Source: Watersipora subatra | Taxonomy: Eukaryota; Bryozoa; Gymnolaemata; Cheilostomatida; Watersiporidae | Length of the DNA stretch: 64,000 nucleotides | Assembly (NCBI RefSeq): GCF_963576615.1 | Contig: NC_088708.1 | Location: 67,848,672-67,912,671 of the forward strand | Direction: 5' to 3' | Shown here: positions 23,420-37,100 of the stretch, in pieces | Numbering within the stretch: the stretch's first letter is position 1 | Layout: every line of letters starts with the position of its first letter | The notes under the pieces: generated by a model | Databases searched by the model: none | Seen by the model: only the letters and a program-made list of their open reading frames with translations | What the model was told of the DNA's origin: nothing | Position numbers and translations under genes: made by a program

Positions 23420-26323
23420 ATGATTACTTCTGGAGGACTATTACTGCTGTCTTGTATCCTATCATCGATCTTCTCTCAGGTTTTGGCAGGTACTGTATAA
23501 ATACACACATGTCCATGCTTCAAGCAGTCTGTGCAAAAAAGCAACCGTTTGTAGCTTAGTAACTACTGAATAGCCTGTAGTTTTATAGCTTAGAGTTGAT
23601 GGTAAATTGTATGTGAGCTTGCTCTTGTTAAAAATATTGGTTACGTTATATGCTAGGCTCCGAGGCAACGCATTTAGTGAAGTAATTGCCCGTATCAACA
23701 ATTCTCTAGTATTTGCTGTGTCAGTCTGGGCTGGAAGGCTATATGAGCTGTCACTGTAACGCTATTATTGCCAGGTTGCAGCTACGACCATGATAGAAAA
23801 GAGTTCCACTGCGGGGAACATGGAGTGTGTAAAACAACAGAACTCAATAAGCTTTTGGTGATGAGGTACTGCGTCTGTGACAGAGGATACAGCGGAACAG
23901 AGACATGCAATAAACCATGCGGTAAATTTTTTCATATAAAACTTGGCTCGGTTGGTCTGTCAGTATCCAAGGATAAATGGCAGCTATGATTTGACATTTG
24001 CTATTCAAATAAGTGTTGCTAGACGTTTTTCACAAGCCCATTAATTATCAAAAGGTGGCAAAATAGGCATTTGTGGCCAGGTGGTTTGCAGTTGACACTA
24101 GATGACAGGTAACTTATTGCAATGTAGTCTTGCAGTTTTGCAGTCGACAAGGAAAGGGGAGATGGGTGAGAGGATTAGGTAGGGGTGAAGCGGGTAAAGG
24201 CTGACCTGGTGGTCTTACAATTGATAAGGATGAAGGAGATGAAGGGTGAGAGGCTGGGACAGGGGTAGTGGCTGACCTGTGGTCTTGCAGTTACTATGAC
24301 TCAACATCTAGCGGTTCAGGGTTCAGGTGAACAGCAGTATCAACTTTGGAGGTCAATGATAATTATGGTGAATATAGACTGTGTGACATGAATGATAACC
24401 ACCGTCTGTGAATATGAAGCACGCTTCCACGTGAATAAAATTTCAATATATTTTTATATCGTTATTTTAGTCCAAAAAGATATATAGCACCAAATTTATT
24501 AATTGGAATAAAATAGATTTAAAAACTAGTTCATGAAAACCTACCAAACAACAAAAACATACTTCCTGCTCTTGCTTCTACGCTTGTGAATTCCCCAAGA
24601 AACGCCGAGAGTGATTTTAGTTTGAGGCGACTTCAAACTCGGCTAAGAGTGTATCTCAGTCTATTATAGACTGATATTTGCATAGATATTTGCGAGAATA
24701 CCTCAATAAGTTATGCTAAGCATATAATATGCTTAGCATAACTTATTGATATATTCTTACAAATATCTACGCATGCAACTCTGGATGGCTAGTTTTGAAC
24801 TGAGAATAGTCATTCCAAACCTTGATTAGAGTAGCGATCAGTCTTCAATTGAGATCACGTAGTACTTACTGTTTTGCCGACAAAAACAATGGTAACGTTA
24901 TTGTTTCTACACGAACAAGTGATACGTCGAGGAGAAACTGTTTTGTGTTCTCTGTTGAGTGTTTTAAAGAACTCAACTACTACCGACTTCAACACTAGAA
25001 TAATATTGCATTATTTTGATGCCACATCATTGGTTCCTACGGTAGAGAGAGCTTCGATCCGTGCGGAGCAGAGCATAGAATTACCATCTTAATGCATATC
25101 CACTTTTTACTTGAATATTGGAATTTTTCTACTCATAGTTCATTCCGTCAATATTTTCTTTAATTAATAAAATTACATTGATATGTTTTATATTATAACA
25201 AAACTCCTCATTTATCAAGCCCATTGACTGGGTGAATGTTTGCAAACATGCGGCAAAGTTCCAGACAGTCAAATATAACTACCAGATTTGCCTGGCCTTA
25301 TATGAAAACACTAACTATCGACCATCGAAGAACTTGTGATTGCCCCTGCTGAAGTTCAACTGTTTAAACGTAGACAATAGTAAAAAGATTGCTGTAGATA
25401 ACAGCTAAACTGCTGTAGATAACCACCAGACTAACTGTTAGTCCGTACTAAAACCTAGTCTAATGATTCTTGCCTCGTCCCGTTGTGTTTCTATAGTGTA
25501 ATTTGCTGCTAGTGTGATGCGACGCCAATGCATATATTCTAGGGCTTCTCTAAGGAGATTCAACCGGAATGTCAATGACCTTGAGACACTTCAAAACCTT
25601 GACAAACATTAAATACTTCAAAAGGTATTTGAGCAGGAGAAAAAGGATTACCACTGATCCATTAGTTTATGCAGAGGCTTTCAGCCACACAATTTCTCTT
25701 GAATGAGTTGATCTTCGCGCAACATATTTGAGTCACCTCATTGGTTCTCAAGCTTAGTCTGTATCCAATCAACAGCAAGATGGACCCCCAGGGTGCAAAA
25801 AGCATACCTTTCCATCCTTCACTACGTTTTTGGTGGTTACAAGTAAAGCTATTTGTGTTTAGAAGTAAGAATCGTTGATGCTGGGCTAGCCACTATCTCC
25901 CAGTCTGGAGACATTGTTTGACTTGACACTGATGAGCGATTTGCATATTTCTATAAGGGAAGCCTCATGAGAGGTAGCCAAAACATTACCACCAGCCGAA
26001 ACATTGCCACTCGGGTCACCACAGTTGGAGGTCATTGCTGAATATGAAAAAAAACTGCCGATCAATAAACCCTGTTGGTGCAGACTCAAGTATTTCATTT
26101 GTTCTTCGAATGATTTAGACGTGTTTCTTTTGCAGACGATTGCTGCCAACAATTAGCTGACCAGTGCTATAGTAAACGTGTGACGGCTCACTGCAGAGTG
26201 CCCAGATGCTTGTCTAAGGCCCTCAGTAACAGGAAATGCCCTGTAAACTCTCCATCACGAAAGGAAATGAATGAAAGGATGCTGTCATACTTATCTGTAT
26301 GTAAAAGGAAAGCAAGGGCATAG
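23420..26323 (+). CDS. Secreted EGF-like, cysteine-rich small protein (3 exons, 134 aa)
   Basis: Exons are 23420-23489, 23775-23921 and 26136-26323 (stop TAG), both introns phase 1. Exon 1 is a 23-residue signal peptide (MITSGGLLLLSCILSSIFSQ...). Exon 2 encodes one EGF-like module with spacing C-x10-C-x5-C-x13-C-x1-C-x9-C, including the CxCDRGYSG element typical of the EGF C-terminal hairpin, plus one extra Cys just after it (CNKPC). Symmetric phase-1 introns around an EGF exon are the classic shuffled-module arrangement. Exon 3 adds a basic tail with a CC pair and six further Cys, ending CKRKARA. No transmembrane segment follows, so it is predicted to be a soluble secreted protein, either a ligand or a matrix peptide. 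I do not recognise a named family and assign no function. The exon assembly rests on phase and splice signals only. Confidence 0.72.
24600..24845. repeat. Long palindrome in intron 2 of the EGF-like gene
   Basis: The centre is two adjacent arms, ATAAGTTATGCTAAGCATAT and its inverse, at about 24708-24750. Imperfect pairing spreads outward through AGATATTTGCGAGAAT and its counterpart. It is probably a foldback MITE. Confidence 0.6.
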
Positions 26324-26881
26324 CTGACTCATAACAATCTACTTTTACCGAAGCTCCGCTGAAATTTATAATCACTAAAACGGTATATTTTTTTATTGTA
26401 GCATTTAAAATGGAATGTTTTGCATTTATTGTTGATAATATTTATTGACTTGGCTGGTTAACTAGTTAGTCTTTCTCTGATGCCTACCTCACCTAATATA
26501 TTATCATGAATGGCACAAATGGTTCTTAACACAAACACATTCTTATTCTGATCAGATCAAACTGTGACTAGTAATTTATATTTCAAACTTGTAAGCTTAT
26601 AAAACTTGTTCTGGCATTAGCATTCAACAAAAAATGATATTTTTCATTACATGCCAAAACAAAAAAGAGAAGACAGAAATCAGGAATTAGTGAATGAGTT
26701 GAACAGAAAGTGTTTTAAAGGTTGATGATCTAATAGTATAGGAGTTGGGATAGTGACGGCAGGTTTAAGTAACAGGAAGTTCATAAACTGAACCATATGA
26801 TGGCGGATGTAGTATGTTGGTATAGGGAATAATATTTGTCCTATGTGTGGAAGGATAAATAGAAATATTTGGGGTATTCAC

Positions 26882-27336
26882 TATGTTTCCATGACGCGCA
26901 TCATGCAGATTTGGAGTTGTGCACAAGTTGTCTTACCCTGCGAATTAAGTGTTTCTATGGACATTCGCATGATGCAGATTGACTCCAGCGCCTTTTTGAG
27001 AAAAAGGTAAAGAATTGTACACCATAAGTTAATAACTAATACATTAATAATTGATAACATGCGATGCAGTTAGCGACGTACGTGTTAGCGACACAAACAC
27101 GTGAAACTCGAGTGAGAGAGGAGGACAGAAGTATTGAAGATGATTAAAGTTGAGTAGCTGGTATTTCAATGCGCGTCATTTGCAAGTACTGTTTCTATTA
27201 TTCGCAAGCATTATGGATTCGATAAAGTTTTGTGAATTGCAAAACTTGCATAGCTTGCGGATTTATGCCGTTTCCATGATGCGGGTAACTTGCGGATTGG
27301 CTCAAATTTGCGCATCATGCTCGTCATGGAAACATA
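26882..27336. mobile_element. Foldback MITE with TATGTTTCCATGACG ends
   Basis: TATGTTTCCATGACGCGCAT at the left is the near-inverse of ATGCTCGTCATGGAAACATA at the right. GCATCATGC-type motifs recur internally (about 26940-26985 and 27270-27320). It lies between the EGF-like gene and the last recognised TCTN2 exon. Confidence 0.65.
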
Positions 27337-28155
27337 ATGATCGTATGCACAGGGTTTTTAAACCTGTAACTTGATTAACATTTGTTAGTTATTTCATTAC
27401 CCAAACACGCTTATTCACTAGAGCATGCCATGAACGGATCTAGATATGCCTTTACGCAAACTGATAGTCTAGGTTCTCAACCAGCCTGGTTCTAAATTCT
27501 AATAGTAAATATTGGGTATTGATGAATAATAAATCACTATCTAAGTAAGAAGTTATTTTATAACCTCTGAGTGAACCTTTGGTCTATTGCAAGTGAATGA
27601 TTTATGACTTTGTCATGTGTAAGTGCTGACTAGGGCAGAGTGAGTGGCAACTGAAAGGGAACCTAGTCTAATATTTCTTCAGAGCCCAAGAACTTAATGA
27701 AAAACGTTCCTACATAGAGAGACCTGCACGATTATTCAATATAAAGATATTGAAGAAAGGAATTTTGCTATTATCTTGGGAAAGAGAAGTGAGCAACTTC
27801 CTGTGACACACTCCTATGAACATAGCACCAGCCTATTTCTCACATGGAAAAATCTTCTCAGCAGATAACAGAGATTTTATCACTTGATTGTAAAATCTCT
27901 AGTGTGGAACTCTCAGCCATAAGTTGGTGAATGCCATACTTTTGAGGATTAGATAGAGCAGACACAACAAGTTCCCAGCATTAGTATTGACTGTGAAGTG
28001 TTCTGTTTTGAAAGTTTGATGCTAAATTTCGCTAAATTATGCCTGAAAGATTTCAGCAATGTATGACTGAAGATCCTGTGAGAAAACTTTACCGATCGAC
28101 CGTAATCCTAATTTGAAACAAGCGCTTTGTTTAAATCCATGAAAAGACACTTAGC

Positions 28156-31100
28156 TTATGCCACAAACCTGGAAATTAACGAAGGCCTTGTGGATGGTAT
28201 CTCTATGTATTCTGTGCTGAAGGTCAGAGAAAATTTTCCTTCCTCGCAGACATCATGCTGACAGCGAAACTGCCAATCGCTTGAAGTAACCCTGATAAGA
28301 ACGTATACATAGACGCGTATACATAGATGCGTATACATGACCATATATTGCAGTGCAATACGCTACAGACAAAACCTTTTCAATAGATGTGGCGATGCTA
28401 GAATGACTTTGATCAAAAAATGTACATGACACCAACATAATTCTTTCAGCCAAATCGTCTACAGACGCTAGTAAAAAAGCTAAAATTAGAGCTATTCTAC
28501 AGCAGTGAATTGTGTCAGCCCATTCTTTATAACGCTTTTGAATAATTTGTCAAAATAAAATATGTCAAATATTTCATTCCTGAATAAAAGAACTCCCAAA
28601 TCTTCCACTCGCCTCCAAATGTGAAGGCAAGCATTTACTGGTGAGATGTCAGCCCTAATATGCATCACTGGCACAGAGCATATGACAAGCAACCTGAGAA
28701 ACCGTGATTAATAATTTCTTTGAAACGTTGTGAGCAATATTTAGAAATCCGAGATGCTCATGGGTGATTTAATTAACATGACTAGCATCTCTACGTCTAT
28801 TACAAAAGCAACCGTAGAGACCATGAACATGTGGGTAATAATAATGATTAAGGGGTGATTCATGACTAGACCGTAGATGATACTACTAGACCATAGATGA
28901 TACGGCATAGACAAACAAATGAGCTGAGGTAAGCATAATATGGAGTAGGTAGATGTAGAGATGAAAGGTTATTTACAAGAAGAGAAGATATGAAAGCTTC
29001 GGTGTTAAAAGGTGATTAGAGATGTAATGGTTATCCACTCACTTAAAACTAAATGCACAAATAATATTAAGTGAGTGATGATAGCCAAGTGCCGAGGTCA
29101 GCGGATATGTAGGTAGGAGAGCTAAAATATCCACACAAAACAAAACTAAGATGCCATAGTAATTATTCCATGTTTGTAGTAAAAGTGAAGTATACAGTAT
29201 TTAATAAGTGAGAGTGAAGTATATGTAATTAGTAAGAGTGAAGTATATATAATAAGTGAGAGTTAAGTATATATAATAAGTGAGAGTGAAGTATATATAA
29301 TAAGTAAGAGTGAAGTATATATAATAAGTAAGAGTGAAGTATATATAATAAGTAAGAGTTAAGTATATATAATAAGTGAGAGTGAAGTATATATAATAAG
29401 TGAGAGTGAAGTATATATAATAAGTGAGAGTGAAGTATATATAATAAGTGAGAGTGAAGTATATATAATAAGTAAGAGTGAAGTATATATAATAAGTAAG
29501 AGTAAAGTATATATAATAAGTAATAGTGAAGTATACAGTATTTAATAAGTGAGAGTGAAGTATATATAATAAGTAATAGTGAAGTATATATAATATGTAA
29601 GAGTGAAGTATATTTAATAAGTAAGAGTGAAGTATATATAATAAGTGAGAGTGAAGTATATATAATATGTAAGAGTGAAGTATATATAATAAGTAAGAGT
29701 GAAGTATATATAATAAGTAATAGTGAAGTATATATAATAAGTGAGAGTGAAGTATATATAATAAGTGAGAGTAAAGTATATATAATAAGTAAGAGTAAAG
29801 TATATATAATAAGTGAGAGTAAAGTATATATAATAAGTAATAGCGAAGTATACAGTATTTAATTAGTAAGAGTGAAGTATATATAATAAGTAAGAATGAA
29901 GTGTATATAATAAGTAAGGGTGAAGTATGTATAATAGCAATATTCACAATAACACCAGATATAACACATATTCAAAATTCATAAAAACACACCATTGAGT
30001 GTACAGCTTGCATGACTAGACTGTTTGAAAGTATGTTAATACCTTACTAAATATTCCAGAAGCAATTTATAACTTTAGCATACTATAATTCTCTTTGAAC
30101 AATAAATGGCCAGTTTATTTCACAACTATACATGTACTTGTTGTTAAACCTCTTCTAACTGGCCCATTTGCTGCCATAGAACTGGCCCATTTGCTGCCAT
30201 AGAACTGGCCCATTTGCTGCCATAGAACTGGCCCATTTGCTGCCATAGAACTAGCCCATTTGCTGCCATGGATGTTACAGAACCCGAATGGACTATCAAA
30301 CTTACTGAACTTTCACGCCATAAATGAGGTATATGGGGTATCCGGCTGATCGACCTGCGAGTGCATATAATACAACCAGACGAGCTGACGTGGGGACACT
30401 CGCACATTTGCCCATCAGTGATACCTGAGGTTCTTCGGTGATCGTCTCAACACCTGATAGAGGCATATTAGTGGCAGTGATAGGATCTGTAGTCGCAGTT
30501 GTATTCTCATCTGATGAGTTGTAGGCACTTACATCTCTGTTAAAAACATGATGTACAGTGGAGATAGTTAAAGATGTTCAATTTATAGGAGGGGATTGAC
30601 CGATTCTGAAGTATTTAGTAAAAATATCCCTTCCACTGCGGAGATTTTTAAATGAGCAGTAAAGATTAAATAAACCACTCATAATGCAGAACAGCATTAC
30701 CAACCAGACAAGCAAACACTTGTTAATAGAGTACATGTAATCATGTAATACCACACGGCTGAACAAACTTATCGTAAGCATTGCCTGATCTCACAAATTG
30801 ACTAGAGAAATGGAAGAGAATGTAAAACTCAAACCAAAAAGTAATAAACTAACGTGTTTTGTTATGCAAAATCAGAAGAGCCGTACTGTAAGCTGTGGTA
30901 TCCTAGAGCCTATAACTTGTTCTACTAACAATGGTGTGCACAGGAATGCTCTTTACTAAGTAAGCTGCCTTTTTGGTCTGAACAAAGGTTCATCTCTTCT
31001 AATCACACACTTTTGAAAAATATTACCTTTTGCTAGAGAGTAATACAACCACATTACCTGAAATATTTATACTGCAAAAACCCAACAATCCCACAATTTA

Positions 31101-34100
31101 AGCCTATAGATTATAGACTTACAGCCAACACTCCAAGCCATTATCTGCCCTTGATAAAACATGTAAAACAGAATAATACTGTGATGTGCTGAGAACCAAA
31201 TGACAAAGGGTACAGTAAGAAATTATTCCTCCGCTAAACAAGTTTTCCTATAAACTCCAGACTTGGACAACATGAAATAACTGCAGTATGTATATGCTAT
31301 AAATTGAGTGTTGTTAGACTGTTTGATTATGATGTGTCTACTAAGATTATGATACTCCCTAAGAGCAGACTCCAGCTTATAGCACAACTCACTGCTGAGC
31401 ATCATATACAATGTTTGATAGATCATATAATTGCTGGATTAGCATAATTTTCATTACCTTATTAAAGGTAGCCACTGGCTCCCATCCTTGTAGTTGGGGG
31501 TGCCAAACTTGCTAATGTAGATGTCATCAGAAATAGCAGGGAAGAGCAACTCCAACTGCTGAAGCACGTCCAACCTAAATGTGAATAAATAGATCCTACT
31601 TGGTAAACAAGTTATACAACCATGATGATGACGTCTTTCAAGAAGCTTACAAATGAGACAACTAGTAATAAACTAGTCACATATCAGCTGGAAATTCAAC
31701 AGAGTTAATCGCTTGCATATCTTTTAGAACCATCTATTGGACTAAACCCGAAGATAGCACTGACCTGAGGGTGTCACAGTCTGTGAAGGACTCAGCAGGT
31801 ATTATTAACTGACACTGTGACATTTGATTGGATGCAAACTCTAGCAAGTTACTACCAGAATTTTTGCATAGTCCATCAACACCTTGAAACAGATCAAATT
31901 ATACGGAATTTGAAACAAGGGGGCGACTGACACTTTGAAAAAAGGAGAGCAATACTTCGACAAAACCTCTTGAACTTAAATACAGCTGTAGGACTTTTTA
32001 CTACTTAAGAATATATGCTATTTTTGATGACATTTCTCTATGAATATTAGCCTCGTCCTGTAACATGCATTAGGCAAACACGCCTACACGTATATATATT
32101 AGCATCTGGGATTCTATGCTAAGGTATGTCCTATTTTCAAAACCACTTATTACATTACACATAGATATATATACCTATGACAGGTATATATACCTATAGG
32201 TATATATATCTATGACATTACATCATAGCAAAATAATCAACTGGCAGTAATTAGTATTGTTCTTGAAGAAGCTCATGATTTGACGAGTTAAGTAAGTGAT
32301 GGCATGCTGCTGTCATGTAGTGACAATGCTTGATAGTGTTCTCATGTCCTCTAGTAGAGAAACACACCGTTTTTATAAGCTACCTTGGGTGGTCCTAACA
32401 CTGATCAAGGGCTGCTTCTGGAACTGTCAGATTAACCCGAAGGAATGCATTATGCAACACATCCAGTCTGATAGAGCCCAGTAGCCATTTAATTTGCCCA
32501 ATGCGCAAAGGACAGAGGTGGATTTTTAACATGCCCACATTGTTAGTATGGTACACGGAGTACATCCAAAAAACTCTTTCAACTTTACAGAAGAAAGCTT
32601 GCTGAGAGTTTTTGTCAGATCAGCATTAGGCAGAACTTGAACCACCAACCTCATGGTTGATAATCAAAGACACTACCACTAGGCCACCCTGACACCCTAG
32701 ACTGATTTGACGATAACGTTATAATAACGCTATGCAAGGGTTGACGTTTATAACCACTGACCACAGTAAGCTTTATCATTTTCCACTTTTAAAATGAAAA
32801 ACAGCATGAATTGTCAGAATGAACTTACTTGAATTTACTTATAGCTTGTGAATAGTCTAGAATATTAGATTAACGATACTAGTCTAGTTGTCTATTAGCC
32901 CCTCACCTGCTATAGGAAGTGTGAGATGTGGTTCTGATACCAAAGTCGTAACATTGGTCTGATTTACTGAGATGACATTAATGGCCGAGCCGAAGTTGTA
33001 GCCTAAAATATCAAAAATTTTAAAGCATGCAATTCCTTTTCCATTCTGTCTAACTTGATAAACTCTTCCTATACATTTACTAGCAGTCTGCCATCACTAG
33101 TAGTCTGCCATCACTAGTAGTCTGCCATCACTAGTAGTCTGCCATCACTAGTAGTCTGCCATCACTAGTAGTCTGCCATCACTAGTAGTCTGCCATCACT
33201 AGTAGTCTGCCATCACTAGTAGTCTGCCATTACTAGTAGTCCGCCGTTAGCCCTCTTCAAAGCTAATCTTTACTATAATAAGAGCCGTGTGCATCTGTCT
33301 CTCTGAAGGCACGCTTAGAGCGTTAGGAAAAAAATGCATCACACAGGAATTGAACTATGACATTCAGCTTAGCAACCAGGCACACTACCCTCTGCACCAC
33401 TCGACCACCCTGCCACATATAAAAATAGTATTACATATACGTATTACACCTGACTATCTTTCACAGCACACCTGGCTGCCTGGGTACTCATGAGCCATAA
33501 TTCAGAGTGTGCTATCAAAGTTGCCCATTTTAAAGAAAAAATTTTTGTATTGCAACACAAAATGATGGATTTCGTATGGCAGACAGCAAAGGCTGCAATA
33601 TTTCGAGAGTAAGGCTATGTAGGCTCGCGTCTCCTTTGTCAAGTGACAATATTTCGAGAGTAAGGCTATGTAGGCTCGCGTCTCCTTTGTCAAGTGACAA
33701 TATTTCGAGAGTAAGGCTATGTAGGCTCGCGTCTCCTTTGTCAAGTGACAATATTTCGAGAGTAAGGCTATGTAGGCTCGCGTCTCCTTTGTCAAGTGAC
33801 AATATTTCGAGAGTAAGGCTATGTAGGCTCGCGTTTCCTTTGTCAAGTGACAATATTTCGAGAGTAAGGCTATGTAGGCTCGCGTTTCCTTTGTCAAGTG
33901 ACAATATTTCGAGAGTAAGGCTATGTAGGCTCGCGTCTCCTTTGTCAAGTGACGATGCATACACTAAAAGAGTCAGATGCTTATTTTGTAGAGCTTATCA
34001 ATCCTTTCTTACGGTGCATCATTTGACAGTCAAAAGTAAGAATGCACTTATGACAAGCGTACTTTAGAAATCTACAAAAACACTGTTTAGAACAAATCCT

Positions 34101-37100
34101 TGTGACATTCTATTAGGCGCAGTGAGATTAGAAGCAAGTGGATGTCAGATGTAAGCGAACAAAAGGTGACACTCACCTGGCCTGCCGGAGTACCTAACAC
34201 TTTCTGTGAGCCCAAATTGTTTGAACTGCACTCGGTATCTAGCAGCAAACTCCACAGTTCTGGAGGGCCATGTGTGGGTAACCAACTGAGTTCTGAGGAC
34301 GGATACAAAGGTCGGAGCGGAAGTTGAATTAGTAGTATTTGAAGGAACAGTTTGATTGATTGGGATGCTCTCATACCATGAGCGAGTGTATTGTGTGCTC
34401 TCTGCGACCTCCAATGGAATGTCAGCCATGATGAAGCTAGCAGTTATCTTCTCTATGGATGTGTTGTTGTACTCGATTACATAAGTCACACCGACTACAG
34501 CATTTTTACACACGTTACTTTCCATGAATGGCGATGGTGGGTACGTCTGATCATCGTCCCAACTACAGTAACTTGCAGCTTCTGAATCAGTATAGTAGCT
34601 GTCTGCGCAGCGGAAACTAGTTTCAATAGGTACTGTATTAGAGAGTCCATGTTTACTGGCTACTTGTATCACAGGCTGAAAAGGAGCAGAGTTAAAAACA
34701 CCATCGTTCCTTTGGAGATAGTTGGCAGCGTTGAGTCGTGACATGCTGTCTGTGCAAAGCCTCTCCTCCATGGTCATAGTGCAAGAGCTGTCCACATCAT
34801 TCAGATATCTGGGAGATGAAAAAAGGACCTCTTGCACTGTATAACACATACTCAACACATACTCTATAGTAATGTTAACGAAGAGTGACACACTTGCATT
34901 CTAATAGAAAGCACGACAGGAAGTTACTGTGATTTTCAAAAAGTAACAACTTTTTATCTTTGGATTCTTGATAAAACTAACTTGAGATTTGCTTCCCATA
35001 GCCTACCATACATTCACATTTCATCGAAAATGCACTCTAAAGTTGCCTACACAATGGTATGTGTAATACAGCAATTTCATCACTCAAGGTCAGCTAAAAT
35101 AAAAAAAAACTAACATGCTATGTTATGTAATACTTAAACTAAAAATAATAAAAAAGTTTAATAATTAAAACCTTGCTAACTTCGAATGATTCAGAATAGT
35201 GTTTGTTTTACAACTATACCAAAAAGGTAGTACATCCCTGAATTAGTTAATAAACACTAAAGAGATAGAGCTCCATCATAGACCAGCTGCACTCTGGTCA
35301 GTATTAACAGTCTGTGGTGTTTAGTAATCATAGGCAGTAATGATAGTAATCATCTGACATTCTAGAAAAACACCAGATATAACAACCGGGCATCAACTAA
35401 CGTGCTAACTATACCAAATACTTGAAACATTATTTTATGAATACGTAATTTAAAATTAAAACTAAATCGTGTGTACAGTAATTGTTTGCCCAAGCCTGGC
35501 TTTGTTTAAGAGATTGGAGTTGTCTTATTTTTAATTACTCTGTCAATATGTCAAACAAATAGTTCGGTTGCATTTTATTACAAGCTTTTAAAAGAAGAGA
35601 GCTATAAGATAAATCTTGCGTTACGATCACCTTTGCATATGAATCTTCCAAAATACGATATCTGAAATATAATGAAACTTGGGCAAACATTTGTGTCGAT
35701 CTACAACGTAGTTCTCAACATGCGATGTTTGAGATTTCATCTACATGTCCCTAAACACCTTTATGATAATCACTTTATTAATCTAGTTTGTACCGTTACT
35801 ATATACATTTACACTGATCCACTTTGCTCACTCAACTGTCTACATAGTCTTATACTCTGCACTTGTTTGAATGCTATACATATACATGTATATGTACATA
35901 TACATGTATATGTACATATACGTGTATATGTACATGTACACTACATATACATGTACATATACACGTATATGTACATATACATGTATATGTACATATACAC
36001 GTATATGTACATATACATGTATATGTAGTGTACATGTACATAAACATGTATATGCAATTATAAGAAACATTTATCTTCGAGCTCAAGAATGCATTAAACA
36101 AAATACAAAATATTCTTATGGGCATATTCACGCCAATATATGACAGTTTCAACATATGAAGCAATGTTGCAAATCACCATTTTGCATCATTGCATCACTT
36201 TAAAGACATCGTTAGATTTGCCATTGAAGTTACCTTATAGGAACGGTGTCTGTACACATTCCATTATATGTAGCCTGAGGGATGGAAATGTAGCCTTCAT
36301 TATCTCGATCTATCCAGGCACCTTTGTTATACCCGACAGACAAACCGAAAGGCGTCGCGAGTGGATATTCTCCAATTCTGCAACAATTTCAAATGCAAAA
36401 CTGTTTTCAGAGTTAGCAGAGAGCTATACAACAAACGACACAAAAGATAAAAAATATAGAACAGTAGTACAGAGAATATTTTAAATATTAACGGATAAAT
36501 TATCCTAGACAATTATGATGTTGACATTCTCTTTTGATGTAAAACTATAAGTTCACCATTTCTGTGTTAAACAACATATGATTCTCATAAACTAGGGAAA
36601 TATCTTTTGTACTGAATGCTTACCTATAAAGCCATATGTACACAGATAACATTGACGACTAACTTTTGTCTGAAATTCATGAGCTCCATAAAACTGTTGT
36701 TTTAGATGAAAACTGTTGTTTTAGATGAAAACCGTTGATTTAAAGACCACGTAAATCTTTAGTTGACATTAGTTTTTATTCTTACCCACAATAGGCTAAG
36801 CGCACAACACCATGATTGTGTACCAGAGGAGTTAATTCAAGGTCAGACAACTCTAATAGAATTATTATTGTGAGATTATTAGTAAGTTTCTATAAAGCGA
36901 TAGCGTAGCTACACACCCCCTTTATGGCGCTGTGATGCCGTCATGGAAACAGTCGTGACAATCTCATTTTGTCATGATTCAGTGTCGTTGTTTGGAGGCA
37001 AAACACTCACTCGATGTGCCAATTTTGTGACAAGAAAATGGCCTTGGCGCCATGACGTAGCACTTCCATGTGCGCATAGGTCTTGCTTTTATGTTGCTAC

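Noticed and set aside
29201-29947. 248-codon minus-strand ORF of Tyr/Ile/Thr/Leu repeats
   Set aside because: It is created by a 24-bp minisatellite whose unit is a multiple of three; there is no non-repeat coding sequence.
30302-30304. TAA as the stop codon of the tectonic gene
   Set aside because: It overlaps a consensus donor (CA|GTAAGT), and splicing to 28291 continues the tectonic core in frame (VTSSDWQFRC...), so the stop is intronic.
33502-34067. Three overlapping long ORFs on both strands
   Set aside because: All come from seven copies of a 51-bp unit within a TCTN2 intron.
34142-34585. Plus-strand ORFs over 34142-34585
   Set aside because: They are antisense to TCTN2 exon 17, which carries clear tectonic similarity.
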